From QHWT01 sp963755695 (GTDB lineage: Bacteria > Acidobacteriota > Vicinamibacteria > Vicinamibacterales > 2-12-FULL-66-21), in the NCBI GenBank assembly GCA_963755695.1, contig CAVWLB010000001.1, forward strand, positions 806,001 through 870,000: a stretch of 64,000 bases of DNA, written 5' to 3'. The position numbers were made by a program, and so were the translations under genes. Numbering within the stretch: the stretch's first letter is position 1; each line of letters opens with the position of its first letter. The notes under the pieces were generated by a model that had not been told where the DNA came from, did no database searches, and saw nothing but the letters and a program-made list of their open reading frames with translations. This document shows positions 28,814 to 37,659 of this stretch, one piece after another.

Positions 28814-31800
28814 ATGCGCCGCGCCCGACGCATCGCCCTCGTGATCCTGCTGTTGGTGACGGCGTGCCTCCTCATCGGTTTCGGTCTGATCGAGTCCTCG
28901 TGGTTCAAAGAACGAGCCCGTCGATACGTCATCAATGAGGCGGCGCGGTACCTGAACGGGACGCTCTCGATTGGGGCGATTCGCGGAAATTGGTGGTCGG
29001 GCGTCGAACTGCTGGACGTGAAGGTTGTGCAGGACGGAGAGTCGGCAGTGGCCATTCGGTCGCTGACCGTCAGCTACCAGTTTCGTGAGCTTTTTCGAAA
29101 CGGCGCAACCCGAATCCGTTCGCTCGAGCTTTCGGGGCTTTCTCTCTTCCTCGATCATCGCGCCGATGGATCGTGGAATGTCGCGCACCTGCTGAAGCCG
29201 CGCAAAACGGCTGGCGGTCCGGGACGACCGATCGATCTCGATCGCATCGAGATCGGCGACTCCACGATACTGATCCAGGGAAACCGCTCGGCGTCGGCAT
29301 TCCGCCTGCCGGAACGGATTCTCGACATTAACGCGGTCGCGCGATTTCGCAACCGTGCCGACATGCGGGTCATCGAGGTCGAGTCCCTCGAGGCCCGGGG
29401 CATTGATCCCGGCTTTGCTGTTCGACGCTACTCCGGCACCGTCGAACTACCCGACGGCCGGATCGTGCTTCGTGCGATCGACCTTCAAACCGAGCGCACG
29501 GCGTTGAAGGTGGACGGGTCGATCGCGACCAGGCCCGGTCCGGCGCGGTTCGACCTGAAGGTCGTCGCCGAGCGATTCGACTTCCAGGAGGTCGCTCGGA
29601 TCCTCCCCGGAATTCACACCATTGGCGTGTCGTCCGCATTCACGGCGAAGTTGTCCGGTCCACGAAACGCGATGAAGATTGATATGGACGTGAAGTCCAG
29701 CGGCGGCGATATCGCCGGCGCGGTGACGATGGATTTCGTGCGCCCCGGGTGGCACGCCGCCGGTACGGTGGACCTGCGGGAGATCAACATCGCGCCCTGG
29801 TTCAGCAAGCCCGACAAACCGACGGTGATCACGGGTCGGGCCAGCTTCGATCTCGACCTCGGAATCGGCCGCCACTTTCCGTCGGGACCGTTCACGTTCT
29901 CGGGCTCACAGGCCTTCTTCGCCGGCTATCAAGCCACCCGCCTGAGCGCGCGAGGCGTGACCACTCCCGAGCGCGTGCGGATCGATCGCGCGAATGGGAT
30001 CGCATACGGCGCTCCCTTCGACACCACTGGCACGATCGGTGTTACCGAGCCATACTCCTTCGATCTGAGCGGTCATGTGACGGAGATTGATCTGACGGGT
30101 TTACCCCGGCAGATCCCGGTGCCTCATGTCCCGAGCCGGCTGACGTTCGACTATCACGCCGTCGGCCGGTTCTCGAAGCCGTTTCTCGTTGGCGAAGCGC
30201 GGTTCGAGCCCTCCGAATTCATTGGTGCTCGACTGGATGCCGGAACACACGGGACGATCGACACGAGCGGTCATGTCGTGCGCTATTCCGGCTCGGGCAC
30301 GCTGGCTCATGTCGATCTGCAACGGTTCGGTCGAGCGTTGGAGGTGTCGACCTTGACCGAGCCTCGGTTCGCCGGCACTGTCAACGGAACGTTCGATGTC
30401 ACGGGCGGGGGGACCGACGCGGCGTCGATGATGCTGCACGCGAGCGGGCGTCTCGACCAGACCGCAATCTTCGGGGCACAGATTACGGACGCGGCCGTCA
30501 GTCTCGCGATCGACCACGCAGACGTGAACGGCACATTCGACGGGCGTTTCGAAGGATTGAACCTGGGAACCGCGTTGCAGGACTCATCGTATGAATCGCG
30601 GCTCACCGGCCGCGCGCGCATGTCGTTCGGCGTCGCCCGGTGGCTCGTGTTCGACTGGTCCCTCGATGCTACCCGCGCCGACGGCACCGTCGAACTGCAG
30701 TCGTCGTCATGGAAGAAGCTTCACCTCCAGCAAGCGGAGCTGACCGGCGGCATCGACAACGGCACGCTGTCGATGCGACCGGCGCACGTGATCTCGCAAG
30801 GTACCGACGTGGTGGCCTCGGGACGCCTCGCTCTGACAAACGGAACCAGCGATCTCTCGTTCAAGATGCAACTGGGCCAGGATTCTGTGTTCCCCACCGG
30901 GGTGCCTGATCTTCGAGGCGAGGGCATTGTCGAAGGGCGTCTGACCGGCACGGCTTCCGAACCGCGCGTCGAAGGCCGGCTCGAAGCGTCTACGCTGACA
31001 TTGTCGTCTGTGTCGGCGGCAGCGATTGTCGGCAAATACAGCGTGAGTCTTCCGGAGTGGCAGGTCTCGCAGGCTGCCGGCACGCTGGAGGCGACGGCGG
31101 ATCGAATCTCGATCGGCGGTCAATCGATCGAAGCGGCGCAGGGCGTCGTCGACTATTCGGAGACGGAAGCGAAGGTGCAGCTCAGCGCACGGAGGGGAGA
31201 ATCGGAAGCGTCTCTGAAGGGATCCACGGTCGTACACGCTGATCACAACGAGGTACACGTCGAGGAGGCCACCCTCACCATCGCCGGCACGAGATGGCAA
31301 CTGCAGCCGACGGCGGGCGGCGCGATTCAGTGGTCGAGCGGCTCAGTACGGATTCCTTCGCCTCTCCTCATGTCAACTCCCGACGGTGCCGAACGAATCG
31401 AGCTGAATGGCACACTCGCGTGGACCGGCAACGACAGCCGTTTCGAGGTGAAGGTTCCGGCGCTGCAGATCGCCACGATCAGTCGGTTCGTGGGCCGAGG
31501 CAATGGATATGCGGGCCTGCTCTCCGGCACCCTGACGATGACGGGCAATGTCCGTACACCCGACGTGCGTGGTTCGATCGAGGTGACCAACGGTCAGATT
31601 CAAGGATTCCGCTTCGCGAGGCTCACCGCGAATGGCGGCTACTCGAATGCCGCGGCGAATGGCCGATTACGCATCGACCAGGCGCCCGGCGTGTGGCTCG
31701 AGGCGGAAGGAACCATCCCGCGCAGCTTCGGCCGGCCTGGCGACACCGGTCAAGTCGACTTGATTGTCAAGTCGAGCCCGATCGATCTCGCCATTGTCGG

Positions 31801-33133
31801 TCCGCTGACCTCGCGGATTGCATCGCCGCAGGGGACGCTCACGATCGATCTCGGCGTGCGAGGTACCGCCGAGGATCCGCACTTCAATGGAAAGCTCGGG
31901 ATCGCGAATGCGAGGTTTCTCGTTCCGCTGCTCGGAACGTCGTATCACGCCGGTGATATCGCGCTGGTGTTTGCGCCGGACCTGATGACAGTCGAACGCT
32001 TCCACTTGGAAGATGACAAGGACGACCCGCTGGACGTGAGCGGGCGAATCGCTACTCACGAGTTGCGCATTCGCGAGATCGCGCTGGATGTCAGCGCGTC
32101 GAAGTTCGAGCTGCTGTCGAACGACAAGGGCGATGTAGACGTCGATGCTCTGGTGCAGATTCAGGGCTCCATCAGCGCTCCGACGATTGCCGGCGACGTG
32201 GTGTTGAGTCATGCATCGGTCAACCTCAATCCCGTAATCGAGGACACCTTCCGTCGCCCATATAGTGTCACCGGCGTAGAGAACGTGATCGGCGCCGAAG
32301 AAGCAGCAGGTCCTATGGTGATCGGACCGCTCTGGCAACGCCTCGCATTGGCCCTGCGGGTCAGCATTCCCGATGACCTGTCGTTGCGCGGCGACGAGCT
32401 GAGTCCGTCAGGTGGCGCGATCGGGATTGGAGATATCCGCGTGGTGGCGGGCGGCGATCTGTCGGTCCAGAAGGCTGCCAGCGGGCCACTGCATCTGGTC
32501 GGCCCACTTCGGATCGTTCGCGGCACCTACTCGTTTCAGGGCAAGCGGTTCGACATTCTGCCCGATGGCGAAGTCCGGTTCACCGGAGAGACCCCGATTG
32601 ATCCGATCCTTTCGTTGGCCGCGACCCGGACCATTCTTGGTGTCGAAGCGCGAGCGGATGTGAACGGAACTTGGCGCAAGCCGGAGTTGACGCTGACCAG
32701 CACGCCTCCCCTGGACGAAGCCGACATCCTCTCGTTGATTGTCTTCAATTCGTCGGCGAACCAACTGCTTTCCGAGCAGCGCTACGAGCTCGGCGTCCGT
32801 GCTGCGGCGCTCGCATCGGGTTTTGTCACGACTCCGATCCTCAACTCGGTCAGTCGGGCGTTTGGCTTTGACACGCTCGGAATCGACCCTCTCGCCGATC
32901 CCGGTGGGGCGGCGCGCATCACCGCCAGCCGACAGTTTGGCACGCGACTCTTTGCGACCTACGTGCGTCAGCTTGGCAACCGCGGGTTCAACGAAGTGTT
33001 GATCGAGTACGAGCTGTCACGTGCCTTCAGGGTGAAAGGATCGCTCTCCGACGCCGCGCTCAGCACCCGGCAGAACCTGTACGAACGGGTCGAGCACTTC
33101 GGCTTGGATTTTCTGTTCTTTTTCAGCTATTAA
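28814..33133 (+). CDS. TamB-like translocation and assembly module protein (DUF490)
   Basis: 1439 residues, intact. An N-terminal helix (residues 5-25, VILLLVTACLLIGFGLIESS) anchors it in the inner membrane. The long middle is AsmA/TamB-type repetitive beta structure (DVKVVQDGESAVAIRSLTV, DIDMDVKSSGGDIAGAVTM and similar), which forms a hydrophobic groove for lipids across the periplasm. The C-terminal DUF490 region is clear (GPLRIVRGTYSFQGKRFDIL, LDEADILSLIVFNSS, FDTLGIDPL, LIEYELSRAFRVKGSL), ending in an aromatic-rich LDFLFFFSY. The family moves phospholipid to, or assembles proteins in, the outer membrane. The usual partner TamA/BamA is not adjacent. Confidence 0.9.
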   Translation: MRRARRIALVILLLVTACLLIGFGLIESSWFKERARRYVINEAARYLNGTLSIGAIRGNWWSGVELLDVKVVQDGESAVAIRSLTVSYQFRELFRNGATRIRSLELSGLSLFLDHRADGSWNVAHLLKPRKTAGGPGRPIDLDRIEIGDSTILIQGNRSASAFRLPERILDINAVARFRNRADMRVIEVESLEARGIDPGFAVRRYSGTVELPDGRIVLRAIDLQTERTALKVDGSIATRPGPARFDLKVVAERFDFQEVARILPGIHTIGVSSAFTAKLSGPRNAMKIDMDVKSSGGDIAGAVTMDFVRPGWHAAGTVDLREINIAPWFSKPDKPTVITGRASFDLDLGIGRHFPSGPFTFSGSQAFFAGYQATRLSARGVTTPERVRIDRANGIAYGAPFDTTGTIGVTEPYSFDLSGHVTEIDLTGLPRQIPVPHVPSRLTFDYHAVGRFSKPFLVGEARFEPSEFIGARLDAGTHGTIDTSGHVVRYSGSGTLAHVDLQRFGRALEVSTLTEPRFAGTVNGTFDVTGGGTDAASMMLHASGRLDQTAIFGAQITDAAVSLAIDHADVNGTFDGRFEGLNLGTALQDSSYESRLTGRARMSFGVARWLVFDWSLDATRADGTVELQSSSWKKLHLQQAELTGGIDNGTLSMRPAHVISQGTDVVASGRLALTNGTSDLSFKMQLGQDSVFPTGVPDLRGEGIVEGRLTGTASEPRVEGRLEASTLTLSSVSAAAIVGKYSVSLPEWQVSQAAGTLEATADRISIGGQSIEAAQGVVDYSETEAKVQLSARRGESEASLKGSTVVHADHNEVHVEEATLTIAGTRWQLQPTAGGAIQWSSGSVRIPSPLLMSTPDGAERIELNGTLAWTGNDSRFEVKVPALQIATISRFVGRGNGYAGLLSGTLTMTGNVRTPDVRGSIEVTNGQIQGFRFARLTANGGYSNAAANGRLRIDQAPGVWLEAEGTIPRSFGRPGDTGQVDLIVKSSPIDLAIVGPLTSRIASPQGTLTIDLGVRGTAEDPHFNGKLGIANARFLVPLLGTSYHAGDIALVFAPDLMTVERFHLEDDKDDPLDVSGRIATHELRIREIALDVSASKFELLSNDKGDVDVDALVQIQGSISAPTIAGDVVLSHASVNLNPVIEDTFRRPYSVTGVENVIGAEEAAGPMVIGPLWQRLALALRVSIPDDLSLRGDELSPSGGAIGIGDIRVVAGGDLSVQKAASGPLHLVGPLRIVRGTYSFQGKRFDILPDGEVRFTGETPIDPILSLAATRTILGVEARADVNGTWRKPELTLTSTPPLDEADILSLIVFNSSANQLLSEQRYELGVRAAALASGFVTTPILNSVSRAFGFDTLGIDPLADPGGAARITASRQFGTRLFATYVRQLGNRGFNEVLIEYELSRAFRVKGSLSDAALSTRQNLYERVEHFGLDFLFFFSY

Positions 33134-33702
33134 GATCGGCCCGCTTCCCACAGGTAGAGCACGCGGGGGGTGCCGGTGATGTCGTTGAACCGGTCCACTT
33201 TCACCGGCTTCCAGTCGCCCATGTCGAATGCCAGCGAGACGATCCGAGTGCCAGGCTTCAGCTGCTGGGACAGACGCGGACGCAACTTCGCGTTCGCCGA
33301 CGTGGTGAGGAACAGCGTGACAACGGTGGCGGGCGACACATCCGCCTGCAGGGCGTCCTGGACCTGGAATGTGACCAGACCGTCCACCCCCGCGCGCTGG
33401 GCGTTTCGACGCGCCTCCGACACGCGCGAGGGATCGATCTCGATGCCGACTCCATGCGCTCCGAATTTCTTGGCAGCGGTGATGACGACCCGGCCGTCGC
33501 CGGAGCCGAGATCGTAGACCGTGTCCTGGCTCGAGATGGCCGCGAAGGTCAGCATCCGCTCGACGACGTCCTGCGGCATGGGGACGTCCGGCGCGAGTTT
33601 CGGGGACCTCTGCGCTCCTTGCAAGGCGATGCTGGCGAGCGGTGCCACGACGATGCCGATCGACGACAGAAGAGCCGCGGCTAGGATATGGGCCCGGGTC
33701 AT
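33130..33702 (-). CDS. SAM-dependent methyltransferase with an N-terminal signal sequence
   Basis: 190 residues. Residues 1-28 look like a signal peptide or anchor (HILAAALLSSIGIVVAPLASIA). Then motif I TVYDLGSGDGRVVITAAKKFG, the acidic loop GVGIEIDPSRVSEARRNA, VQDALQ and TVVTLFLT, a class I Rossmann methyltransferase core. Export of a SAM enzyme is odd because SAM is cytoplasmic; the helix may only anchor it facing inward. The gene converges on TamB and the two stops overlap by 4 bases. The substrate is unknown. Confidence 0.85.
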   Translation of the reverse strand: MTRAHILAAALLSSIGIVVAPLASIALQGAQRSPKLAPDVPMPQDVVERMLTFAAISSQDTVYDLGSGDGRVVITAAKKFGAHGVGIEIDPSRVSEARRNAQRAGVDGLVTFQVQDALQADVSPATVVTLFLTTSANAKLRPRLSQQLKPGTRIVSLAFDMGDWKPVKVDRFNDITGTPRVLYLWEAGRS

Positions 33703-33767
33703 GAATCTAGTGTAGCAGCGGCGGATGATGAGGTCCGGTTCAGCCGCCTCACAAGGCGATCATGACG

Positions 33768-34658
33768 TCAGCGGCCCGCACCGAGCGCCGCAATGAGCAT
33801 GGCTCCGATAATCATCACGATCGAGCCGAACAGGCGCCGCGGGATGTTCCGTTCCTGGAAATAACGGTAGCCCAGGAAAACGCTGATTAGCGTCGACAAC
33901 TGGAAGAGGGCTAGCGAATACCCCACCTGGATGACCCCAAAAGTCAGAAGTGTCGTCGCCTGCATCAGACCGGTCGTGAAGATGAGCCCTCCATAGGCGC
34001 TCCAGTGCTGTCGCAGCGTGTTCATCTCCTGCCGCACCTCTCCGCCGATGAGTAGTGCCACGAAGAGCAACGCGACCAGCAGGCCTAGCGTGGACCAGAG
34101 AAGGAACACGAGCAGTGGCGACGACTGCAGCACGGCGCGCTTGAGAAATACCGCCTCGGTGGCGGAGCAGGCGAGTGCTGCGAACCGGTATTGCACCCCG
34201 CGCTCGCGAAAGAACTGGACGAATGCTCCACGAGACGATTGGCCCTCGGTCCGGTCTACGACAAAGTAGCTGCCAAACAGAATGAGCAGCACGCCAAGCA
34301 AGCCGAGTGCGCTCGGCACCTCACCAATCAGGAAGATGCCGAGGACGAGGCCCAGGATCGCCTTGTATGCATTCAGGGACCCGAGAACTGACAGGTCGCC
34401 GAACTTCAGCGCGTAAACCAGCAGCACGTTACCGACGACGGCCAGGACCGCGCTGAGGGTCATGTTCAGCCAGAAAGCGGCGGTCAACGCGGTCGGGTCC
34501 GTGCGAGCCAGGAAGGGCAGCGCGACCATCGTCAGACCCATATGGGTGACGGCGATGATGAAGAGAGGGTTGGCCGTGGCATCGGTGAGACGCTTTTGGA
34601 AGACGTTGGACACCGGATTCGCGATGATTCTGGTTGCAACAAAGATCGCGGTAGTCAT
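33768..34658 (-). CDS. EamA/DMT-superfamily transporter
   Basis: 296 residues with about ten hydrophobic helices in two similar halves. The first includes LSAVLAVVGNVLLVYALKFGDLSVLGSLNAYKAILGLVLG, and the second ends TLISVFLGYRYFQERNIPRRLFGSIVMIIGAMLIAA, the EamA helix-9/10 pattern. Such proteins export amino acids, nucleobases or sugars through the inner membrane; the cargo cannot be told from sequence. Monocistronic. Confidence 0.87.
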   Translation of the reverse strand: MTTAIFVATRIIANPVSNVFQKRLTDATANPLFIIAVTHMGLTMVALPFLARTDPTALTAAFWLNMTLSAVLAVVGNVLLVYALKFGDLSVLGSLNAYKAILGLVLGIFLIGEVPSALGLLGVLLILFGSYFVVDRTEGQSSRGAFVQFFRERGVQYRFAALACSATEAVFLKRAVLQSSPLLVFLLWSTLGLLVALLFVALLIGGEVRQEMNTLRQHWSAYGGLIFTTGLMQATTLLTFGVIQVGYSLALFQLSTLISVFLGYRYFQERNIPRRLFGSIVMIIGAMLIAALGAGR

Positions 34659-34873
34659 CGTGCGGGGAACTCGTCGCCGCCCGGTATTCTAGCGGGCTTC
34701 GGTACCTGCGATTCACCCGCTCGGCTGCATTCCGACCCGCCACGGCTCGAACGCCTCTCGCTCTTGTAGGACCAAGGTGTTATTGATTCGGCCGCGACGG
34801 CTGAGCCAAACCTGTGATCGTGGTTACACCGCGCAGGAGATTTCATTGACACCCCTCGCTATTCGACATTGAC

Positions 34874-35635
34874 GTGGCCGCAGTAATCGTCGCGTTCGTC
34901 ACCTTCATCTGCAGCTTCAGCTGTGCGCTGGCGGCGACCTTCGTCCGCAGCCGTTTGCCACCGGCACATCTCGCCAAAGAGTCGCAGGATGTCGTACGGC
35001 TCGGCATCGGCCTGGTGGCGACGATGACCGCGCTTCTCCTCGGTCTGGTGACCGCCGCGGCGCGGAGCGCATTCGATGCGACGGACACCGCAATCAGGAA
35101 CAGTGCGGCCGCAATTCTGACGTTGGATCGGGATCTTGCGCGGTACGGTCCCGAGACCAGACCGACGCGCGAGCTGCTTCGCCGAACGGTGGCCTACCGG
35201 GTTGAGACGATCTGGCCCGCCCGCGGTCCTGGCGGTTTGCACGCGTTGTCCAGTGAGGTCAGTCCGCCCGTCGAAGAAATCGAAAACCAGATCCTCAGTC
35301 TGTCGCCACAGACCGATACCCAGCGCTGGTTCAAATCCGAAGCATTGAAGCTGAGCGAAGAGGTCGTGAGGACGCGATGGCGGGTGCTGGGTTCGAGCGC
35401 CGGCTCGGTGCCGGCTCCGTTTCTGGGAGTGGTGATTTTCTGGCTGGCGGTGACGTTCGGCAGCTTTGGTCTCTATGCGCCGCGCAACGCCACCGTGGTC
35501 GCAGTGCTCCTCGTGTCAGCCATCTCAGTTGCGGCGGCGGTGTTTCTGGTGTTGGAACTGGACAGCCCGTTCGACGGCGTCATCAAGGTATCGAGCGGCC
35601 CGATGCGCTACGTCCTGACCCAGCTCAGTCAGTAG
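34874..35635 (+). CDS. Bestrophin-like (DUF4239) membrane protein
   Basis: 253 residues from a GTG start. Helices at about residues 3-24, 43-62, 183-203 and 208-228, with a cytoplasmic middle segment (NSAAAILTLDRDLARYGPETRPTRELL). The pattern of an early LG.GLVATMTALLLGLVTAAA helix followed by an RD..L..YGPE segment is typical of the DUF4239/bestrophin-like family, which may conduct ions but is not well characterised. No operon partner. A slightly different start cannot be excluded. Confidence 0.8.
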   Translation: MAAVIVAFVTFICSFSCALAATFVRSRLPPAHLAKESQDVVRLGIGLVATMTALLLGLVTAAARSAFDATDTAIRNSAAAILTLDRDLARYGPETRPTRELLRRTVAYRVETIWPARGPGGLHALSSEVSPPVEEIENQILSLSPQTDTQRWFKSEALKLSEEVVRTRWRVLGSSAGSVPAPFLGVVIFWLAVTFGSFGLYAPRNATVVAVLLVSAISVAAAVFLVLELDSPFDGVIKVSSGPMRYVLTQLSQ

Positions 35636-35776
35636 ATTCCGGTTCAGCCGTCACAATTTTTTCCAATCCGATGTCGATCCATCGCGTCTTCGTTCGATGA
35701 CTTAGTAAGCGGCTGCTGCTCGTGATTCGAGACCCCGGATTGGGCCGACGTTCAATCAGAAAGCCAAGGAGCTGAC

Positions 35777-36178
35777 ATGCGATTTCTGTCGATTTACAAG
35801 ACCGTTGAAAGAAACACGCCTCCCTCCCCCGAGCACGTGGCCAGAATGGGCCAGCTCATCGAAGCGAGCATGAAGGCCGGCGTGCTGGTCGCAACCGAGG
35901 GGTGCCTGCCGAGCGCGCTGGGTGCCCGCGTACGCCTGGGCGAAGGACAGACGACGGTGACCGACGGCCCGTTCGTCGAATCGAAAGAGTTGGTTGGCGG
36001 GTTCGCGATTCTCCAGGTGAATTCGAAAGCGGAAGCGATCGAGCTGGCGAAGGAGTTTCTCCAGGTTGCCGGCGATGGCGAATGCGAGATTCGTCAGCTC
36101 TTCACGCCGTCTGACGAGGTTCGCGGCGACGCCGTCGCGCAGCACGCCCGAATGAAGGAGCAGTACGCGAAGAGCTGA
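35777..36178 (+). CDS. YCII/DGPF-domain protein
   Basis: 133 residues. AGGAGCTGAC precedes the ATG. It carries the DGPF motif (TTVTDGPFVESKELVGGFAILQV) within the dimeric alpha/beta YCII fold, and the N-terminus MRFLSIYKTVERNTPPSPEHVARMGQLIEA is typical. These proteins resemble ferredoxin-like monooxygenases and often accompany ECF sigma factors; here the neighbours are two VOC proteins. Biochemical role unknown. Confidence 0.9.
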   Translation: MRFLSIYKTVERNTPPSPEHVARMGQLIEASMKAGVLVATEGCLPSALGARVRLGEGQTTVTDGPFVESKELVGGFAILQVNSKAEAIELAKEFLQVAGDGECEIRQLFTPSDEVRGDAVAQHARMKEQYAKS

Positions 36179-36321
36179 AGTTGTCCCGGCTCGTCAGAAT
36201 CCCCGCACGAGTTTGCGAAAATGTGCTGCACGCTCAGCGATCGACTGTGACAGACTGATTGGTCGCTCCCTTTCGCGAAGTGTTCCTTTGATCCCATCTG
36301 TTGCGACTCAGGAGGTATGCG

Positions 36322-37107
36322 ATGGCAACGACCGTTTCACGTGTGCTCGGACGCCCCGTCTGGTACGAATTGATGACGACGGACCCGGCAGCTGCCGAGA
36401 CCTTCTACAAGAACGTGGTTGGCTGGACGTCCGCGCCTTTCGAAGGCTCGCCCAATCCTTACACCGTCTTCAAGCGCAACGGTGAGGTGCAGGTGGCTGG
36501 CCTGATGCCAAGGCCCCAGGGCATGAACATGCCGCCATTTTGGGCCATGTATGTCGCGGTCCCGAAACTCGAGGATACCGTGACCCACATCAAGCGACTC
36601 GGTGGAAGCGAACTGTCGCCGGTGGTCGACGTCCCCACGGTCGGGCGATTGCAGATGATGAAAGATCCGCAAGGCGCCGCGTTCTACATCATTCAGCCGT
36701 CGTCGAGTGAAGAGCGACCCGAGGGGGCGCCGGAAGTTGGCGAGGCTTCGTGGCACGAGCTGATGACCACCGACGCGCCTGCGGCGTTGAAGTTCTATAC
36801 CGAGATCTTCCAGTGGCAGCCGAGCGACACGATGGACATGGGCGAGATGGGCAAGTACTACATGTTCAACCGGCCTCACGGAATGATCGGCGGCATGATG
36901 AACAAGCCTCCCGCCATGGCGCAGGTTCCGCCTCATTGGATGATCTATTTCCGCGTGCCCGACATCAACGCGGCGGTGGAGCGCATCAAGAAGAACGGCG
37001 GCACGATCCTCAATGGACCGATGGAGGTTCCTGGCGGCGACTGGGTGGCGAATGCGATGGATCCCCAGGGCGCCGCGTTCTCATTGCACGCAAAAAAGGC
37101 TCAGTAG
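36322..37107 (+). CDS. Two-domain VOC (glyoxalase-fold) protein
   Basis: 261 residues from the ATG at 36322, preceded by CAGGAGGT. Two VOC domains in tandem: residues about 8-125 (VWYELMTTDPAAAETFYKNV) and 138-258 (SWHELMTTDAPAALKFYTEI), each ending with a D(P)QGAAF motif (MKDPQGAAFYI, AMDPQGAAFSL). The fold usually binds a metal for isomerase, dioxygenase or resistance functions. This type is often annotated only as VOC family. The small VOC gene follows after 16 bases, probably in the same transcript. Confidence 0.88.
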   Translation: MATTVSRVLGRPVWYELMTTDPAAAETFYKNVVGWTSAPFEGSPNPYTVFKRNGEVQVAGLMPRPQGMNMPPFWAMYVAVPKLEDTVTHIKRLGGSELSPVVDVPTVGRLQMMKDPQGAAFYIIQPSSSEERPEGAPEVGEASWHELMTTDAPAALKFYTEIFQWQPSDTMDMGEMGKYYMFNRPHGMIGGMMNKPPAMAQVPPHWMIYFRVPDINAAVERIKKNGGTILNGPMEVPGGDWVANAMDPQGAAFSLHAKKAQ

Positions 37108-37123
37108 CGGAGAAGGCAGAATC

Positions 37124-37522
37124 ATGGCGACAACACTCGACACTCGCCTGAAGGCGAAGACCGTCTCGCCGACGCTCACCGTTGACAACCTTCAGCAAAG
37201 CGTCACCTTTTTCGAGAGGCTCGGCTTTGGTATCGAGGAACGATGGGAAGAGAATGGCGTCCTGCTTGGGGTGATGTTGCGAGCAGGTGAGGCGATGATC
37301 AATCTCAGTCAGGATGACTGGAAGAAGGGGCGCGACCGGCAGAAAGGTGTGGGCCTACGTCTCTTCATCGGCACCACGCAGAACATCGATCAGCTCGCGG
37401 CTGACGCCAAGAAGGCGGGGATCGCGCTGGACGGTGAACCGCACGACACTCCGTGGGGCAGTCGCGTGTTCGACGTGACCGAGCCGAGCGGGTTCAGACT
37501 GACGATCGCATCCGAGAAATGA
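37124..37522 (+). CDS. Single-domain VOC (glyoxalase/bleomycin-resistance fold) protein
   Basis: 132 residues from the ATG at 37124 with GGAGAAGG upstream. It shows the VOC pattern SPTLTVDNLQQSVTFFERLG at the start, a central RLFIGTTQNIDQLAADAKKAG strand-helix and the C-terminal EPSGFRLTIA with a metal-type Glu. Substrate unknown; probably co-transcribed with the preceding two-domain VOC gene. Confidence 0.86.
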   Translation: MATTLDTRLKAKTVSPTLTVDNLQQSVTFFERLGFGIEERWEENGVLLGVMLRAGEAMINLSQDDWKKGRDRQKGVGLRLFIGTTQNIDQLAADAKKAGIALDGEPHDTPWGSRVFDVTEPSGFRLTIASEK

Positions 37523-37659
37523 GGCTCGGCAAACGCACGACTTAAAGGCTGCCGTAGACGTAGCCGCGAGTGCGCTGTGGCTCTGACATGGCGTTCTGGT
37601 CGTGCAGGAATCCGAGTCGTCGGAGAGCGCGGTATCTCCCGCGCTCTCCGCCCGCAGAG

